Assembly (NCBI RefSeq): GCF_041381155.1
Contig: NC_091135.1
Coordinates: forward strand, 48,752,086 to 48,816,085
Origin: Argopecten irradians
Taxonomy: Eukaryota > Mollusca > Bivalvia > Pectinida > Pectinidae
Length of the DNA stretch: 64,000 nt
Direction of reading: 5' to 3'
Below, piece by piece: positions 10,532 through 23,361 of this stretch (positions within the stretch are counted from its first letter, which is position 1; each line of letters opens with the position of its first letter). A program made the position numbers and the translations under genes. A model generated the notes under the pieces. The model was given only the letters and a program-made list of their open reading frames with translations. It was not told the origin of the DNA and did not search any database.

Positions 10532-13500
10532 CTAAATAACAATAGCAAATTATGTCAAAGTAACGATTCCGTCGTCCATCCATCTACTTTAAGTCATTAA
10601 AAGTTCACTCATACTCAGCCAAAACACGGCTAAGGCCAACATCACTTACATATACTCCGCATTTAGATGGGGCTGTATGTAAATCACCTTGGGTGTTGAT
10701 TGTACGTTCAGCAATATAATTGTATTATGGTTCGTTATGTTGAAATTAATTAAACTAACTGTATATGTGGATTTACGCGCAGTGGAAGAATTTACGCGAA
10801 CTGAAAATTTACCCAACGTGGAAATTTACGCTAGTTACACGAAAGTGAAATCGCGCGTATATTTGTTGTATATATACCATGATGTATATATACTATGTTG
10901 TATACATGTTTACTCGAGAAAATCGCGTAGCACTCGCGAAAATAGTCATGTTTACAGTATAGGGAACCAATAAAACGTTCTTCATTGAGGACCGCATGGA
11001 TTAAATCAGTAACAAAGAGATAAAGGGACCAAGCAGAGCTGGATTGGAACAGGTTTCATCACAAGGAGAAAATGTAAGTAGGCCTATTGATCATTATAGT
11101 CGCCCGAGATCGATTCATGCTGGTTCCCCAAAAAGCCCCCTTTTCGACCAGTGTTAACAAAGAACGCTAACCCTAAACCAAGCCAATATGATGCCATGCG
11201 AAATTGGTTAAAGGTAATTAAAAGCGAGAATTTTCCTGGTATGTTTTGTTTTTTGTTTATATTCATATGTATACTCAAATGAAAAAAAGAATACACATAC
11301 AAACACATGTCAAGTATTTATCTTACCTTGTCCAGGTTCACCTTTTTGACCTGGGTATCCCATAAACCCTCGCTCTCCTCGAATCCCTGGTTCACCTGTA
11401 TCCACAACAAAATGTACATTTTGGGCTCTCATTGTGGGTTAACACCATTTACATTTCTTGATGACATATCAAAGGAAAACCAATGGCAGTTGCTAACAAT
11501 ATGCATAGAGTTCTCAAATTACCATGTGAAGTATATATGACAGGTTGTAGCTATAACGATGACAGTGATCAAAGTTTAGGTCATACACATCTACGATAAG
11601 TAATTTTCTTGAGTAACTATCGGACCGTGCTAACAAACCAAATAAGAGGGACTGAACACTATTTCACCCATACCACATAGAAGCAAAATTGTATTTTATA
11701 CTGTAAGTTTATAGTGATGTCCCTTTCCACGGTCTTCATCAGCCTGAAGAAATGTACAAACTTTAAAATGCAACATGGACGAACATAATGTATCGAATCC
11801 TCAACATACCTTTATTCCCTGGTGAACCAGGATAGCCGCTGGATCCTGAACTCCCCTTATCGCCTTTGGGTCCTGTTTTGCATAAGTAAAAAGGACATAA
11901 ATATTAAAGTCATCATTGAGCTATTGTAATACAGTAACTGGAACAGGAACGTGGAAAGAACTTCAAAAGCATTCATGTCGTTGATCAAAGTTAGTATGTT
12001 TACGTTTGCAGTTAAAGTCATAATGCAGACTGAAAAGCTTTTTTACCGTACATGTATTCATCAACTTGCATATCTATAAATCTTCGGTAACTAATTCTAC
12101 ATTGTAGTTTGGGATGCAGAGGCGTCTCTTTTGAAAACCTTTAATGTTTAAAACCCCGATTAAACTAGTGAATTTTTGTATGCCTATATATCACTCCTTA
12201 GGTATACTTGAACATAACTTAAACTTAGTTGGTATAAACTGTCAGGTACACCTAACGTGACGCTACCAAAATTGGTACACTTTTTGAAGAAAATATGAAT
12301 AAAATTTCCTAACGTATGTTTGAATCCAGATTTTCTTTTAACATTCCACAAATAGATGCCTCTAATTTTAATTTCATGATTTGTTTACTAGTTAACAGTG
12401 CATATATTTATTTTTAGTGTTGTCGCACGACGTCGCTTCCCGGATTTTTTTTTTTCACAATTTCAATTTTCATGTTTAAATAAAAACAATAAGCAACAGG
12501 AAATAATATGACGTATAAAAAATTGTCAAAGTTACTGTTAACCACCTTAATTTTTGTTCAGGATAGTTATTGTCAGTTTAGAATGTAAACTGAAAATTCT
12601 GCTTCATATGGATTAAAAGTGTACCAATTTGGGTAGCGTACCAATATGGGTAGCGTAACGTCAATGAGTGATATATAGGCACACAAAAACCACTAGTTTA
12701 AACGTGGTCTTAAACCTCAAGTTAATTTTCAATTTCAACCAATTCTATTGCAAATAAGATGCAAAAGGATTTGGCATCTGACAAAGCCTAGCATAGCTAT
12801 CTCCAAAGAAATCCGATAAGGTACAATTATCAACAAAATATTTTACCAATTAATATATCACCGTAGAAAAAATCTTTAAAAAATTATATATTGCAATAAA
12901 TATGTATTCTTTTCTTCATCACAATGCTCACAGCCATGTGATATGAGGTTTTGTGTTAAAATGCGAGTGAGGAATATTAGGGTTATGTACTTTGGTTGAT
13001 CTTGATTCCTTAAAGATGCTCCACCGCCGACAGAGCATAAAGGATGCTCATAATTTGAACAATAATTGATATTTAATCATGTAAATATATGTCTAATTAA
13101 CTAAAAAATAATATGAAATAATTTGTTTTGCTTTTGGTGAATGCGCAATCAGTACTTCAATCCATATAGAACATAGTGCCACGGATTTTTTTCGGGTTGC
13201 AATTAATTATTTTTGATATTATTATCTCAAAATACAATGAGAAGCTCAAACTTTTTAATGGTGGTAATAGTGTTAAGTAAGTAACTTTTGTAACTGGAGA
13301 AAAATGCTAGTTTGTATGCTCTTGTATTTTATTGAGAAAAAATACTATTTACTAGCGGTGGAGCATCTTTAAATAGTGGGCATATACAAAGATAGTGTTC
13401 AACACGTTGGAGATTCTCTCAATTGGTCGCGAAATAGGTCAGAGTTTACATTGCTAGAGGAATTTCTGAGCTTGCACAAAGTAATATTCATAATTCCAGA

Positions 13501-16500
13501 ACCTTTGTTTATAAAGGCATTTGTTATATCAGGTTCCACTTTACTAATAATATTAAAAAGGAGTGTTTTAAATTGTGCAACAGTATTAACATTCGATAAT
13601 TCAAAGTCCGAAGCTAAAGAATTAAATTCTCTAAAGGTACTTGGGGAGAAAAACTAGTATGGTAAGTTGCAGTTCTGCACATAAAAATGGTTGTACAATT
13701 TCTTTCAAATGCTGTGGAGAAAAGCCACGGAGTATCTTAAACATAAGAATAAGTTTGTGTTTTTGACGCCGATCAGAGAGATTCATAAGCTAGTTCTTTA
13801 TAAAGTATATCATGGGAGGTACCTCTGCGCAATCCCGTTATAATCCTTGCGCCTTTTAAGTGAACAGACTCTAGCACAAGTTTACACTGTTCATGTGCCA
13901 GAAATGGTTCGATAGTTGAAATATCATTCACATCACCATTCCCTTTATATATGCCATTGATGTTAGCAGCTTTCCATGACAACGGAATACAACCAGTTTC
14001 CATAGTTTTATTCCAAAAATGGGTAAAAGGAAAAGAAATAGAGGGTGTCAATAGTTTTATAAATTTTGGGACAATCCAATCAAGTCCCGCAGGTTTCTTT
14101 TCATTTAGATTAGAAAGCTGATCTTTAATATCCTGTTGAGTAAATCCAACATTGTGAAAATGAAAAAAGGTCTTAAAAGGAAACTAGGGAGGAGGGGGAA
14201 GGATTAAGATCATCAGAAGAAGTGGACATTGAAGAGAAAATGGATAATGGAGAAAAGACTCATTATGTTTTACACGCTACACACCTCAGGCTGTCTTTAC
14301 ATGACCCCGTCTCTTAATAGGGCGTTAATCAAACAAACAAACAAATCAACATATTCTCTATTTATAAATTGGTTTATATTGATTGCTATGTCATAGTTTG
14401 TCCTGAGAAAACTACGTACTTTTTGATTGCTGTGTCATAGTTTGTCCTGAGAAAACTACGTACTTTTTCTCACAATGACGTCATAATCGATACCTTTCGA
14501 TTATGGTCGATAGCTTTTTCTCACAATGACGTCATAATGGATACCTTTCCGTCTCTTTGTATATAACAGGCATACCTGTAATATACAAAGACGGAATTTA
14601 AAATTTTGTGTAATGTCCTTCCTACCTAGTGATCCATTATGCCCTGGTCTTCCAACAGCTCCCGTAGGTCCCGCGATTCCAGGCATCCCTGTATCCCCCT
14701 TAGGCCCCGGCACACCACGGACTCCAGTGTCTCCCTTTGCCCCTAAATCGCCCTTCATACCCTTATTACCTGAAATATTTGTATATGTGTTTCTAAATAG
14801 TAATTAAACAAAAACACATAACATGCTGCACTAATTAAGATGATGGTTATATTTATGAGTGCATTATAGTTCATATAGTGTCATGGTGACCTCTATCGAT
14901 GCAAAAACTATTAAACCAACTCCGATATTAATGTCATAGCAGAGCTGTGAAATAAGTCATCGTACTCAATGAACAACATGGAAATAGCATTACCATGGTA
15001 CCCGGGAAATCCCATGACCCCTTTAGGACCAGCAGGTCCGGCTGGACCAGGCTCGCCTTTCACGCCATCACGCCCTGTGCGGTGTGATAACATGATATCA
15101 AGCAGAATTCATATCATCAATTATGATATACAAAGTATGCGTTAGAAAAAAAACATATGATGTTTACAGGTATTATCTTCGATCAACTGTTGGGTTACAT
15201 TAGCACTATGTTATCGACATTCCAACTGTGCTACCCAAACGTCTAAGGTTTGAAAATACTTCTCTGAACTGATATTCCGCAATTATTATGTCATGTTTAT
15301 TTTCAGTTGTTGTTATCAAAGACAACATTATCACGCAAAATGAAATCACATTTAAACTTATTTGTTTCAATTTTGTTCAGACAAATAATTGAACCCTTAA
15401 TAAATAAAATACCCTCTTGATATAGATACTATTGTGTGAGTGTTTGTTACACTTGTATATGAAATATGGGATTTTGTCATATAAATATTTCTCGCCTATT
15501 CTTTCAATAATTATCGCGATATAGCCAAATTTATAATGGCTAGTGGAACAAATAGTAGATAGTAGAAATAAAATAGCACTGTTCACCAGTCTATAATAAT
15601 ACGTGTATTTGAAGACCATTCTACAATGCAGTAAGCTGAGATACCTGTTTTAAAGTGTATGTATTAACCAATATTCACCATCTAGTCCGTCGTCGCCATT
15701 GAATCCGTCGCTGCCCGGGGTTCCTCTGTCACCCTTTTCACCTCTGTCTCCCTTTAAACCTACAAGATAACAGTGTAAAGATGTGTTTCGGATATGTAAT
15801 AACTTGATCGTCTTCCTATATAACATAAGTAGACAAAAACCCATCTGAATACAAGACCATATGTACTGCAATTTAAAGTGATGAGGTCAATGTCTAGATA
15901 CTTGTTGATGTTGATCCGACATCAATCAATGAGCGACATTTTATTAATATCTCATTTAATTCCAATCACACCACCATTCGATAACAGGTCGTTGTCATAA
16001 TGTATGAAATTGGTTTTCAAGGTCTTATGCTGATTTCAAAAATATCAATTGATACAGTTTATCCTTTTGTATAAAAAGTCCAACTCATATTCAGATGCGG
16101 AGTCGATTGGTTGGTTAACTATGACGTCTGCCTACTAACTAAGGACTGCTTCCCCTGTATACAATGCATTGACTGTGTGAATGTCTGTGTTATGGGTGGC
16201 CGCGGTATATCCGTATCTCCTTGTTTAAGTGGAATCCTTGCTATTCCACCTGGTATCATCATACTCACAACTGGTAAAATACAGCTGTCCCACTCCCTGT
16301 ATACTACCACTTATAGACTATGGTCTCGACCAGGGTCAAAAGTGAGGAAGTATCAAGTGAGAAGATAGGAAGACGAAAGTCAGTTAGAAAAAAAATAATA
16401 TCTCAAATTTAGTCGCCTCTTACGCAATGCAATAGGCAGCAGTTACAATGTTTAATCCCTACCCGCGAGAAAACCGATGTGAAAAATATTCAATTATAAC

Positions 16501-18587
16501 AATGTCATACTAAAGAAATAAGTTATGTGAACCTCTATCTTACCATCTAACCCATCGTCCCCGTTGAATCCCGGGGTTCCAGCATCTCCTTTGGGTCCGC
16601 GGTCTCCTTTGTCCCCTTTCGATCCAACAGCACCAGCTTATGTAATGTAATATTAGGAATTAAATAAACTGTCTGTAATATGCAAAGACGGAATAGGCTT
16701 CTATCTAGAAGTTTTGGTTTCCCATGGTCTGCAAAGGGACCTCTTTCAAGAGCTTTAGGCATTTCAATTTATAACTCTTTTGAATAGCAATTTCTTTAAT
16801 TATAATATTCATGTTTGCCTTGCATCAAGTAATACATATTATCTCTATTACTACGACATCTGATAAACATGATTGCATTATTATATATAGATATACTGGA
16901 TAAATAGAACATGTCGTCCATTTTCAAGTCAGAGTGAATAATCCCAAGAAAATGTAAAAACATTATGTTTTCAAACACGATGCTTTCCGAGTTTAAGAGA
17001 ATCTTGCAGTGAAGGTGTTCAATTACCTGTATGCATTTAATAACACCAATTATAGATTAACTTGTAATTGTAACAACCACCATTGATGCTTTATAAACTT
17101 TCTTTACCCAGAGTGAGATAAGATTTTACATCGGTATCATTGAGGATACCACTGTCTAGGGTAACTGAAATATATATATTTGATATCCTTTAGAGCTAGA
17201 ATAATTGTTTCACTTCCCTATGTAATTATCTAAGCATCTTTCTTGGTGCCCTCTTCAGTGGATTCTCTGAGGAAAGCAAATTGTTTTTGCTTGTTCCCCT
17301 AAATTATACAATGGGATATATAGATAAATAAGGTTTTGTCTTACATTGCGCGTTTCTCCTGTGTGACGTCACAGGTCCGATGGGATGTGGGTCCGAATAT
17401 CCTGGCATTTCCTCCAGGCCATTTTTCTCATCAGTACTAGGTACCGTGGTATGATCAAGTCTGCTTAGAGATACGGAAATATCGGAAATACTGGCGCAAC
17501 ACAACACTGGTAATATGCATTTATGTTTCACATTAATTTCATTATCTTCGTAAAAAACGCGTAAAAACAATGACAGCAAATATGTTTGACTGTGTGATGA
17601 AGCACAACTAAATATGAAGTATAATTTTATGTATTTGACAACAAGTCATTTCAAACGTCAGATTCTTCTTAATATTGATTGTAAAACAGAGACTATCGAC
17701 AGCGTTCTATATACAATGCCTGAAAGAATTACGTAACAAAACAAGGTACTGTAAGTGTAACAATTAGAATGGTTGTAAATCCGACTTCAGTGTTTTCGCA
17801 CTCAGCAATCACTTGATAAATCAACGGAATAGTATATTAAAACATATTTATTTTGTCAAGTATTCCTAGAAATAATCATAAGTATTGATGTCATGATCTT
17901 TTAATTTCGTCGGGGTTTGAAAAAATATATTTGCAAACTTCTGTAGCAATCGATTCACAATTTGCAAACAAAAATGGTTCGTAGCCAGTCTAGCCACTAT
18001 GGAATCAAAAAATAGTGCCATCAATTCTTAGACAAGTTTAACAACCTCTCATCATTGCAACGTCGACGTCATTATCATAGTTCATATAACTTTAGTGTGA
18101 GGATGCTTTGTCTATAGACGGTAACTATTGAGCCTGAATCGCCAGAGATATCAAAATCTGTGTTTGTAAAACTTCATATGAGTGCGTACATGTCATAGAT
18201 GTCACGATTCCAGAACGTGGATATAAAAAGTCTGTATTCGGACGAATATCTTGAAACATGGTAGACATGTAGTCTACCAGCGACATCAATATATAGCATG
18301 CATGTTAGTAAAGCCATCAAAGCATTCTGTTTTAGACATCCGTAAAAGAAGTTATTAAAATAAGGGAATACTGACTACCTGAATCGTTGGAATTCTTCAG
18401 TTAAAATCTGGTACTTGTATTCCAGTTCTGAGTTTTTCTGACGAAGAGTCCCGAACTCAGTCGTCATAGACTGGACAATATATTCTAGAGATGTCATCCT
18501 TTTCAGCAGACTTTGATGACCATTGTCCACTTGACCGTGGACTACAAAAATTACGGAATATAACCACAACACTAGGGTTGACTTCAT
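10122..18587 (-). CDS. Secreted collagen-like C1q-domain protein
   Basis: Nine coding exons on the minus strand join in frame: 18587-18379, 17490-17345, 16636-16544, 15759-15679, 15074-14994, 14769-14626, 11872-11810, 11395-11327 and 10531-10122, giving 431 residues. Residues 1-18 ([18 protein letters not shown]) look like a signal peptide. Residues ~25-70 are a probable coiled coil ([18 protein letters not shown]). A ~48-residue polar linker follows. About 58 Gly-X-Y triplets span exons 3-8, all cut inside Gly codons (phase 1), and the Gly register holds across every junction until a Gly-Gln-Gly step at the C1q boundary. The last exon is the C1q head. Proteins of this plan trimerise and act as extracellular recognition molecules; the ligand here is unknown. 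Introns hold a LINE relic, two TIR elements and a SINE tail. No specific orthologue is recognised. Confidence 0.85.
10582..11326. other. Intron 8 of the C1q gene
   Basis: Contains an AT-rich patch (10740-10940) with recurring ATTTACGC-type words; no exon seen. Confidence 0.4.
11327..11395 (-). CDS. Collagen-like exon 8 (69 bp)
   Basis: Encodes [19 protein letters not shown] and EPGQ, bounded by CAG| and |GTAAGA. This is the last collagen exon; its phase-1 end is compatible with both C1q exons. Confidence 0.85.
11810..11872 (-). CDS. Collagen-like exon 7 (63 bp)
   Basis: Encodes [19 protein letters not shown] and NK, bounded by CAG| and |GTATGT. Phase 1 at both ends. Confidence 0.85.
12140..12715. 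repeat. TIR element in a C1q intron
   Basis: Left end 12140-12205 and right end 12660-12715 are imperfect reverse complements, sharing GCCTATATATCACTC and TTTAAACTAGTG-type blocks. Inner inverted blocks at about 12258-12285 and 12615-12655 contain GCTACC and ATTGGTAC words. The ~570 bp unit has no coding capacity, so it is a MITE-like insertion. Confidence 0.7.
13010..13372. repeat. MITE with TTAA ends, copy 1
   Basis: Begins TTAAAGATGCTCCACCGC at 13010 and ends with the complement, GCGGTGGAGCATCTTTAA, at 13355-13372. The interior is AT-rich and non-coding. TTAA at both outer edges is the target site of piggyBac-type transposases, so a piggyBac-mobilised MITE is inferred. A second copy lies at 34000-34718. 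Confidence 0.75.
13375..14170 (-). pseudogene. Non-LTR retrotransposon relic, internally deleted
   Basis: Minus-strand reading gives [17 protein letters not shown] and [19 protein letters not shown], typical of the N-terminal half of a LINE reverse transcriptase. It then jumps directly to [20 protein letters not shown] and [17 protein letters not shown], typical of the C-terminal end. The YxDD catalytic core is missing, so the copy has a large internal deletion plus frame breaks. It is dead and lies in an intron of the C1q gene, abutting the TTAA MITE. Confidence 0.75.
14270..14345 (+). mobile_element. SINE 3' end
   Basis: CTGTCTTTACATGACCCCG then TTAATAGGGCGTTAATCAAAC and an (AAAC)n tail. 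The same ending (ACTAGGACATTAAACAAACC) closes the SINE at 45586-45790. Only the tail half is recognisable. Confidence 0.6.
14385..14545 (+). repeat. Short tandem duplications
   Basis: A ~46 bp segment containing TGTCATAGTTTGTCCTGAGA is repeated at about 14390 and 14436. A segment containing TTTTTCTCACAATGACGTCA is repeated at about 14464 and 14515. Confidence 0.7.
14626..14769 (-). CDS. Collagen-like exon 6 (144 bp)
   Basis: Encodes 48 residues of uninterrupted Gly-X-Y, beginning [19 protein letters not shown] and ending NGSL, bounded by CAG| and |GTAGGA. It is the longest collagen exon of the gene. Confidence 0.85.
14994..15074 (-). CDS. Collagen-like exon 5 (81 bp)
   Basis: Encodes [19 protein letters not shown] then VMGFPGYH, bounded by CAG| and |GTAATG. 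Phase 1 at both ends. Confidence 0.85.
15679..15759 (-). CDS. Collagen-like exon 4 (81 bp)
   Basis: Encodes [19 protein letters not shown] then FNGDDGLD, bounded by TAG| and |GTGAAT. Its end resembles the end of exon 3 (FNGDDGLDG), suggesting exon duplication. Confidence 0.85.
16090..16480. repeat. Probable interspersed repeat
   Basis: Contains a minus-strand open stretch ([20 protein letters not shown]) and a + strand block GTCGCCTCTTACGCAATGCA near 16413. I recall both types of string as dispersed repeats in mollusc genomes. No second copy is visible here, so the family assignment is from memory. Confidence 0.35.
16544..16636 (-). CDS. Collagen-like exon 3 (93 bp)
   Basis: First collagen exon; encodes [18 protein letters not shown] then [11 protein letters not shown]. 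The acceptor (ACATAAG|CT) has a weak pyrimidine tract but gives correct phase with exon 2 (T|CT = Ser). Confidence 0.75.
17345..17490 (-). CDS. Linker exon 2 (146 bp)
   Basis: Encodes [19 protein letters not shown], then a polar stretch ending TSHRRNAQ. The acceptor GCGCCAG|T joins exon 1 in phase 2 (AG|T = Ser) and the donor |GTAAGA ends in phase 1, adapting the phase to the collagen exons. No known domain. Confidence 0.7.
18379..18587 (-). CDS. Signal peptide and coiled-coil exon 1
   Basis: Starts ATG at 18587. The first 18 residues have a basic residue then a hydrophobic core ([12 protein letters not shown]). The remainder is heptad-rich. Donor AG|GTAGTC at 18379 ends in phase 2. The upstream TATA motif supports this as the first exon. 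Confidence 0.8.
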
Positions 18588-18656
18588 GTTAACAAAAGTG
18601 TGACGACTCCGGTCAACACCTCTACGATTAGATAGATAACGCTATTCTAAAGAGCG

Positions 18657-18662
18657 TTTATA
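18657..18662 (-). promoter_or_regulatory. TATA box of the C1q gene
   Basis: CTATAAAC on the minus strand about 70 bases before the ATG, which would place initiation near 18630 with a short 5' UTR. Confidence 0.5.
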
Positions 18663-18663
18663 G

Positions 18664-21362
18664 AATGGTCCGCTTAACTCTAGTTTGACTTCTGTCAATA
18701 AATATGCAATGTCATTGAAGTTCCAGTGAAAATGACCTCCCGTTAAATCTTAATTGATAAGCAGATATTTAATATGGATATATGTTCTGGTTACAATATG
18801 TCGTATAGGTGACTGGACGATATAGTTTAGCTGCAAGAGTGTTTTGATTTGTATTGAAAATCAAAAGTGTTTGACTTATCATCATGGGCCATGTAAACCT
18901 GACAACTGACCTCATTTCACCTACGATGTAATTTGAACATATGTAGATCATTTTAATCCATAGTGCTGGCCAAATGGGTTGCATATTTGGCTTAAGGATT
19001 TAATAAAAATATTGAACTGCGAATAGTGGGCTAATTTTGTTGGTGTAATTGATGATGTTGTTGCAGTGAGTCAGTGATAGAGTCACTTGAAAAACTGTCG
19101 TTCGGAAAAAGAAAATCGGGAAGAATAAAAGAAATAATATCCTTAAGTCACCCTTTGCACACTATAAACAACTCTACAGCCGTATATACTGTTCCTTGCT
19201 GTAAAGTAGGTTCTATATGTCGTTTGTTTGACTTAAGGCTTAGTGTATAGCCATTCTCCTAGAAATGTAGTCGCAAAAAAACGTAAGTACTAAAACATGC
19301 AAATCTGGTTGGAATACTAGTATAATTTATGTCAAACCATATTTAGACTTACCTGTTTTCTGTAGTAAATATAAGGCCGGAGACAGTACAAGAAGAGCAA
19401 GACAGAAGATTGAGGTAAAGGTGCCTTTGCGGAGGGCATATTCTCTCAGTTCGGTTTAGCTCCTAAGCGATCCTTATGATGGGTCGTGAAACCGACGCCT
19501 TTGAAGTTTTGTCACCGTCGTCTGGTCTCGTCTTCATGACTGTAAACAACTGACTCTCATGGTGGGACAGTTTATACCAACAGATCTGTAAGGAGACGAC
19601 ACAAAGCAGTTTGATTAAAATACAGATTCTTGTTATCACTGCATTGGATAAGAGGATCTGACAACATCCCATAAAGGGTCATGTCCAGGTGACCTTTGGA
19701 AAGGCCAATTAAATTGCTGCTGCCAGAATCTTGAATGCGACTTTATGGGGACGAAATTATTTTAATAGAGATGGTTTGTATTTCTATCAAATATAGAATA
19801 TGTATATGCGTTTTTGTCTTTAAAAAATAACATGCAAATTATTATGAGTACATGTACATGTAGAATACACAAATTTTGTCAAGAAAAAACAAAAGCTGTC
19901 TGCTAGTCTTGTACTCTGTATTCATTTATTATCTTGATGGATATTGATATTTTTGTGTGGATAAACTAAAGAAACTGGCATTATACAATGTTGGTAAGTA
20001 ACAAATTACTGCAGTATAATATGAGAGTACCGCATTGCATTTTTATTGTGTACAAATATATATTTAGCTATGTTATCTAAACATCTTGATAAATATTTGT
20101 AAGCCAGCTTGCTACAATGACATACAGGTTATGATGTTGGTTTTTGGCGTTCCAAAAAATTGAAATGATCTGAGTATGAATATAAATATTTAATATTATA
20201 AACACTAACATGTCAAACAAACGATTTTGCAACGCATTACATTTTTTTCGATATTTTAGTCAACTGGAAGCCCGTGAAAATGGTTCTATCAGTGTAAAAT
20301 CGCATTTTTCCGTAGTTTATATTTTGGTTGCCATAGTAACCTTTTTTATGCAAAAGATTAATGATTTGATACCAATTCTGACCACGTTCTCTTTTGAAAT
20401 TAATACGAAAGGTAAAAGATCACCAAGCCTGTTAAAAAGGTGGCAGAATTATTTTCGTGCATGAAATCATCTCGCCCAAACAACAATACATGCTAATTAT
20501 ATATGTCTACTGGGACAAAATGGTGTTGCCACTTGAAGTAGCAATGTGTAGTAAATGAATTGGATCTGAAGTGCACGTGGTACAAAGGTCATCCGAATAT
20601 GACCCCTTATGGAATGTTGTCAGATCCTCTATTGACCGGAGTGGTTATAAGGATCTGTATTTCAATCAGATTGCATACAAAGAGACTTTGTAATGTCTAT
20701 AAATCACTTCTTTAGTGCAGTTTAATAGAACAGTGATACCAGTTCATTTTTAAACAATTAAAGTTGTCAACACAAGCAAAAGAATCTGGCACTCTGTTCC
20801 ACACTGTGTCAGTTTGATCTAATTTCTCTTCAGAAGGGTGCATTGTTTTGGTATATTGACAAGGAATTGTCTCTGTTTCCGGACCGAGATGAAATGCCTT
20901 TTCATACAGTTAGTAACTTCACGTACGATCGTACATTGAATATATTATCTTAATAAGCTGTATCATATCTCATCGCTGTCTCCTGAACGCTCATATATGT
21001 TGGTAACTGTAGGTATTTTAGTCGTTCTTGCATGGTATAAAATATTTGTTCTCATTTCGGCAACACGTTATATTGCCCTTTGTTTTCCTTGGATGTATTT
21101 CATATGACACTAACTCCAGAAAGCACAAAATCAAGATGAGTAATCTTTCGTACGACAAAAGAAATGTTTCATTATTTATATATTTGCATTTAGCACCTCT
21201 GAAAATATAGGAGTAGAACAAAATTAGGACTCGGCTGCATCATTTACATTTAAGATATTAAGCTTTTGATATTTTTATGGTGGCCATTTTGAAAACTGAA
21301 CTGAACTGAGCTTGGGTTCCCGTTCTCAATTATCTTGTATTAGGTCATAGTAATGGTGTACC
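18664..21362. other. Intergenic, C1q gene to LINE
   Basis: Mostly AT-rich with no firm gene. A possible minus-strand first exon lies at about 19355-19460: a hydrophobic frame reading LALLVLSPALYLL, followed by the donor CAG|GTAAGT at 19355-19350. No partner exon was found. Confidence 0.35.
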
Positions 21363-21375
21363 AAATTTAATTCTT
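21363..21375. repeat. Target-site duplication, left
   Basis: AAATTTAATTCTT, repeated exactly at 23362-23374 on the other side of the LINE. Confidence 0.8.
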
Positions 21376-21378
21376 ATA

Positions 21379-23361
21379 AACGAATATCTGGTTTAAAAAT
21401 GAATGTCTCTAAAACAAATTTAATTTGGATTGGCAGTAAGAAATTCTCTGAACTTACAGTGGGACAAACAGAGATTTACTCTATTAGGTATTGACTTCCA
21501 TGTTAACTTACATGAGATGCCAAAAATGAACTATGACAAAAAATTGATAAAACCGAAGTCTTTGATACAAAACTTGGAAAAGAAGATCACTTACTCCAAT
21601 AGGACGAATTCAGATAATCAAATCCTTACTTATTTCACAATTTAATCATTTGTTTATGGCATTGCCAAATCCTGATGAATCATTTATCTCAAAACTGAAT
21701 ACCACTACCTTTGAATTTTTATGGAACAGCAAGGTTGATAAAGTTAAAAGGGGTGTAATTATGAAAGATTTTTTAAATGGTGGCCTGAAAATGATTAATT
21801 TGAAAGCTTACTTGTGTTCTTTCAAACTTGGTTGGATTCGAAGATTTTTTCAAACTACAGCTAAATGGCAAATTGTTGATAAAAGTTTGGTAAATGTAGA
21901 TATTTTAGTTAATGGTGGAAATGAATATTTACAAATTTGCCAAAAAAATGTCCAATAAATTTTGGATTGATGTTTTTAAAGCACGGAATACACGGATCAA
22001 GATGAATGATAAGAACACTACTACAGAGGTATCTATTCTGAAAACCCCTATTTGGTTTAATAAAAATATAACTGTTGATAAGAAGTTCATTTATGATGAA
22101 AATTTTTTGAAAAAAATGTTATTACAATCAATGATCTATTAAGAGACAGTACTACAAAGAGTTTTTACACTTTCAATGAGTTTCTTCACAGGTACAATGT
22201 AAATACCAACTTTCTTCATTATCATAGTATCATATCGGCTGTTAAAAAGTTCTTATCATCGGCTGTAATTCCTCATTCAAAACTTCAGTATCCATTTGTA
22301 CCAATTAGCGTTGAATATATTCTAAAGGAAAGAAAAGGTACTAAAGATTTTTATAATATTTTAATACATAACGAAGCTGTGCCTTCTGGTAAAGTTAAGT
22401 GGAACAAAGACTTTAATCTTGATGATGCAACTTGGTCTCAAATTTACAAAATTCCATTCCATATTACTAAGAACACAAAGTTACAGTGGCTACAGTTCAG
22501 AATAAATCACCACATCTTAACAACAAACTCTTTTCTTTTTAAAGCACATCTTTCTGTTTCTCCTTATTGTAATTTATGTAATTCTGAAAATGAAACAATA
22601 ACTCATATTTTATATATGGGAGTGTAAAGAAGTACAAAATCTTTTAGATTATTTCACAGCTCTACTTGATGTTTTATTCATTCCTTTTGGTTTCAATAAA
22701 CAAACTTTTATTTTTGGTCTACATTCCTCCAACTCCGTTTCCTTCAAAGCCGACAATGAAATTCTGCTACTTATAAAACAGTATATTTATAGAATGAGAT
22801 GTCTCCATAAGTCTCTCAGTACTAATGGTCTTGTCAATTCTTTAAAAGATTATTATGATACTCAGAAATATATAGCTTACAGCCAAGGAGAAAGAGCAAA
22901 AATTAAATTTGAGAAAGACTGGAAAAATGGGAAAAAGTAGCTAAACTTTAGCCTTTTATTCGTACACCTCACCCTGAAATATTCGCAATATGATAATCAT
23001 AGATGTACAAATGTATACAATTTTTTTCCCCCATATATTTAGATTTTTTTATTTTAATTATTTATTTATTCATTATTATCATTTTTTTGTTTTGCCGATA
23101 TAACTTCTTATTTCTTCGATCTTCGCTTACTGTACGTGCCACTCTAAATACCATCTCTCTGTCTACCCCTCCCCTTTATCAATTTTTTTTTCTCTCTCTC
23201 TTTCTTTCCTTTCTCTTTGTTTTTCATTTCTGTTGTTTTTTTGGTTTTTCGTCTCTCTGTGTGTTTATTTGATAGTATAAAGTGTATGTGAAAAATGAAA
23301 GTGTCCTCGTTTGTCATGTCAAATGTGTTACAAAATTTGAAAAAAAAAAATAAAAATTACA
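21379..23361 (+). mobile_element. 5'-truncated LINE with target-site duplication
   Basis: Reading across several frames, the + strand gives the C-terminal half of a non-LTR polyprotein. It starts inside reverse transcriptase at GLKMNVSKTNLIWIGSKK, then LPNPDESFISKLNTTTFEFL, NGGLKMINLKAYL, LQWLQFRINHHILTTNSF and a Cys-x2-Cys-type end (SPYCNLCNSENETITHIL). A 3' UTR, pyrimidine-rich stretches and an A-rich tail (23340-23355) follow. The 13-base TSD brackets it. The 5' truncation with TSD is typical of target-primed reverse transcription. The frames carry several shifts and stops, so it is inactive. An L1/Tx1-like clade is my best guess. Confidence 0.8.

Noticed and set aside
13773..14051. A 92-residue hypothetical gene
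   Set aside because: It is a deleted non-LTR reverse transcriptase fragment.
19355..19460. Possible first exon with a hydrophobic segment, minus strand
   Set aside because: Good donor but no in-frame ATG in the hydrophobic frame and no partner exon; kept only as a note in the intergenic entry.
21430..22627. Several separate hypothetical genes
   Set aside because: All are pieces of one frame-broken LINE bracketed by a target-site duplication.
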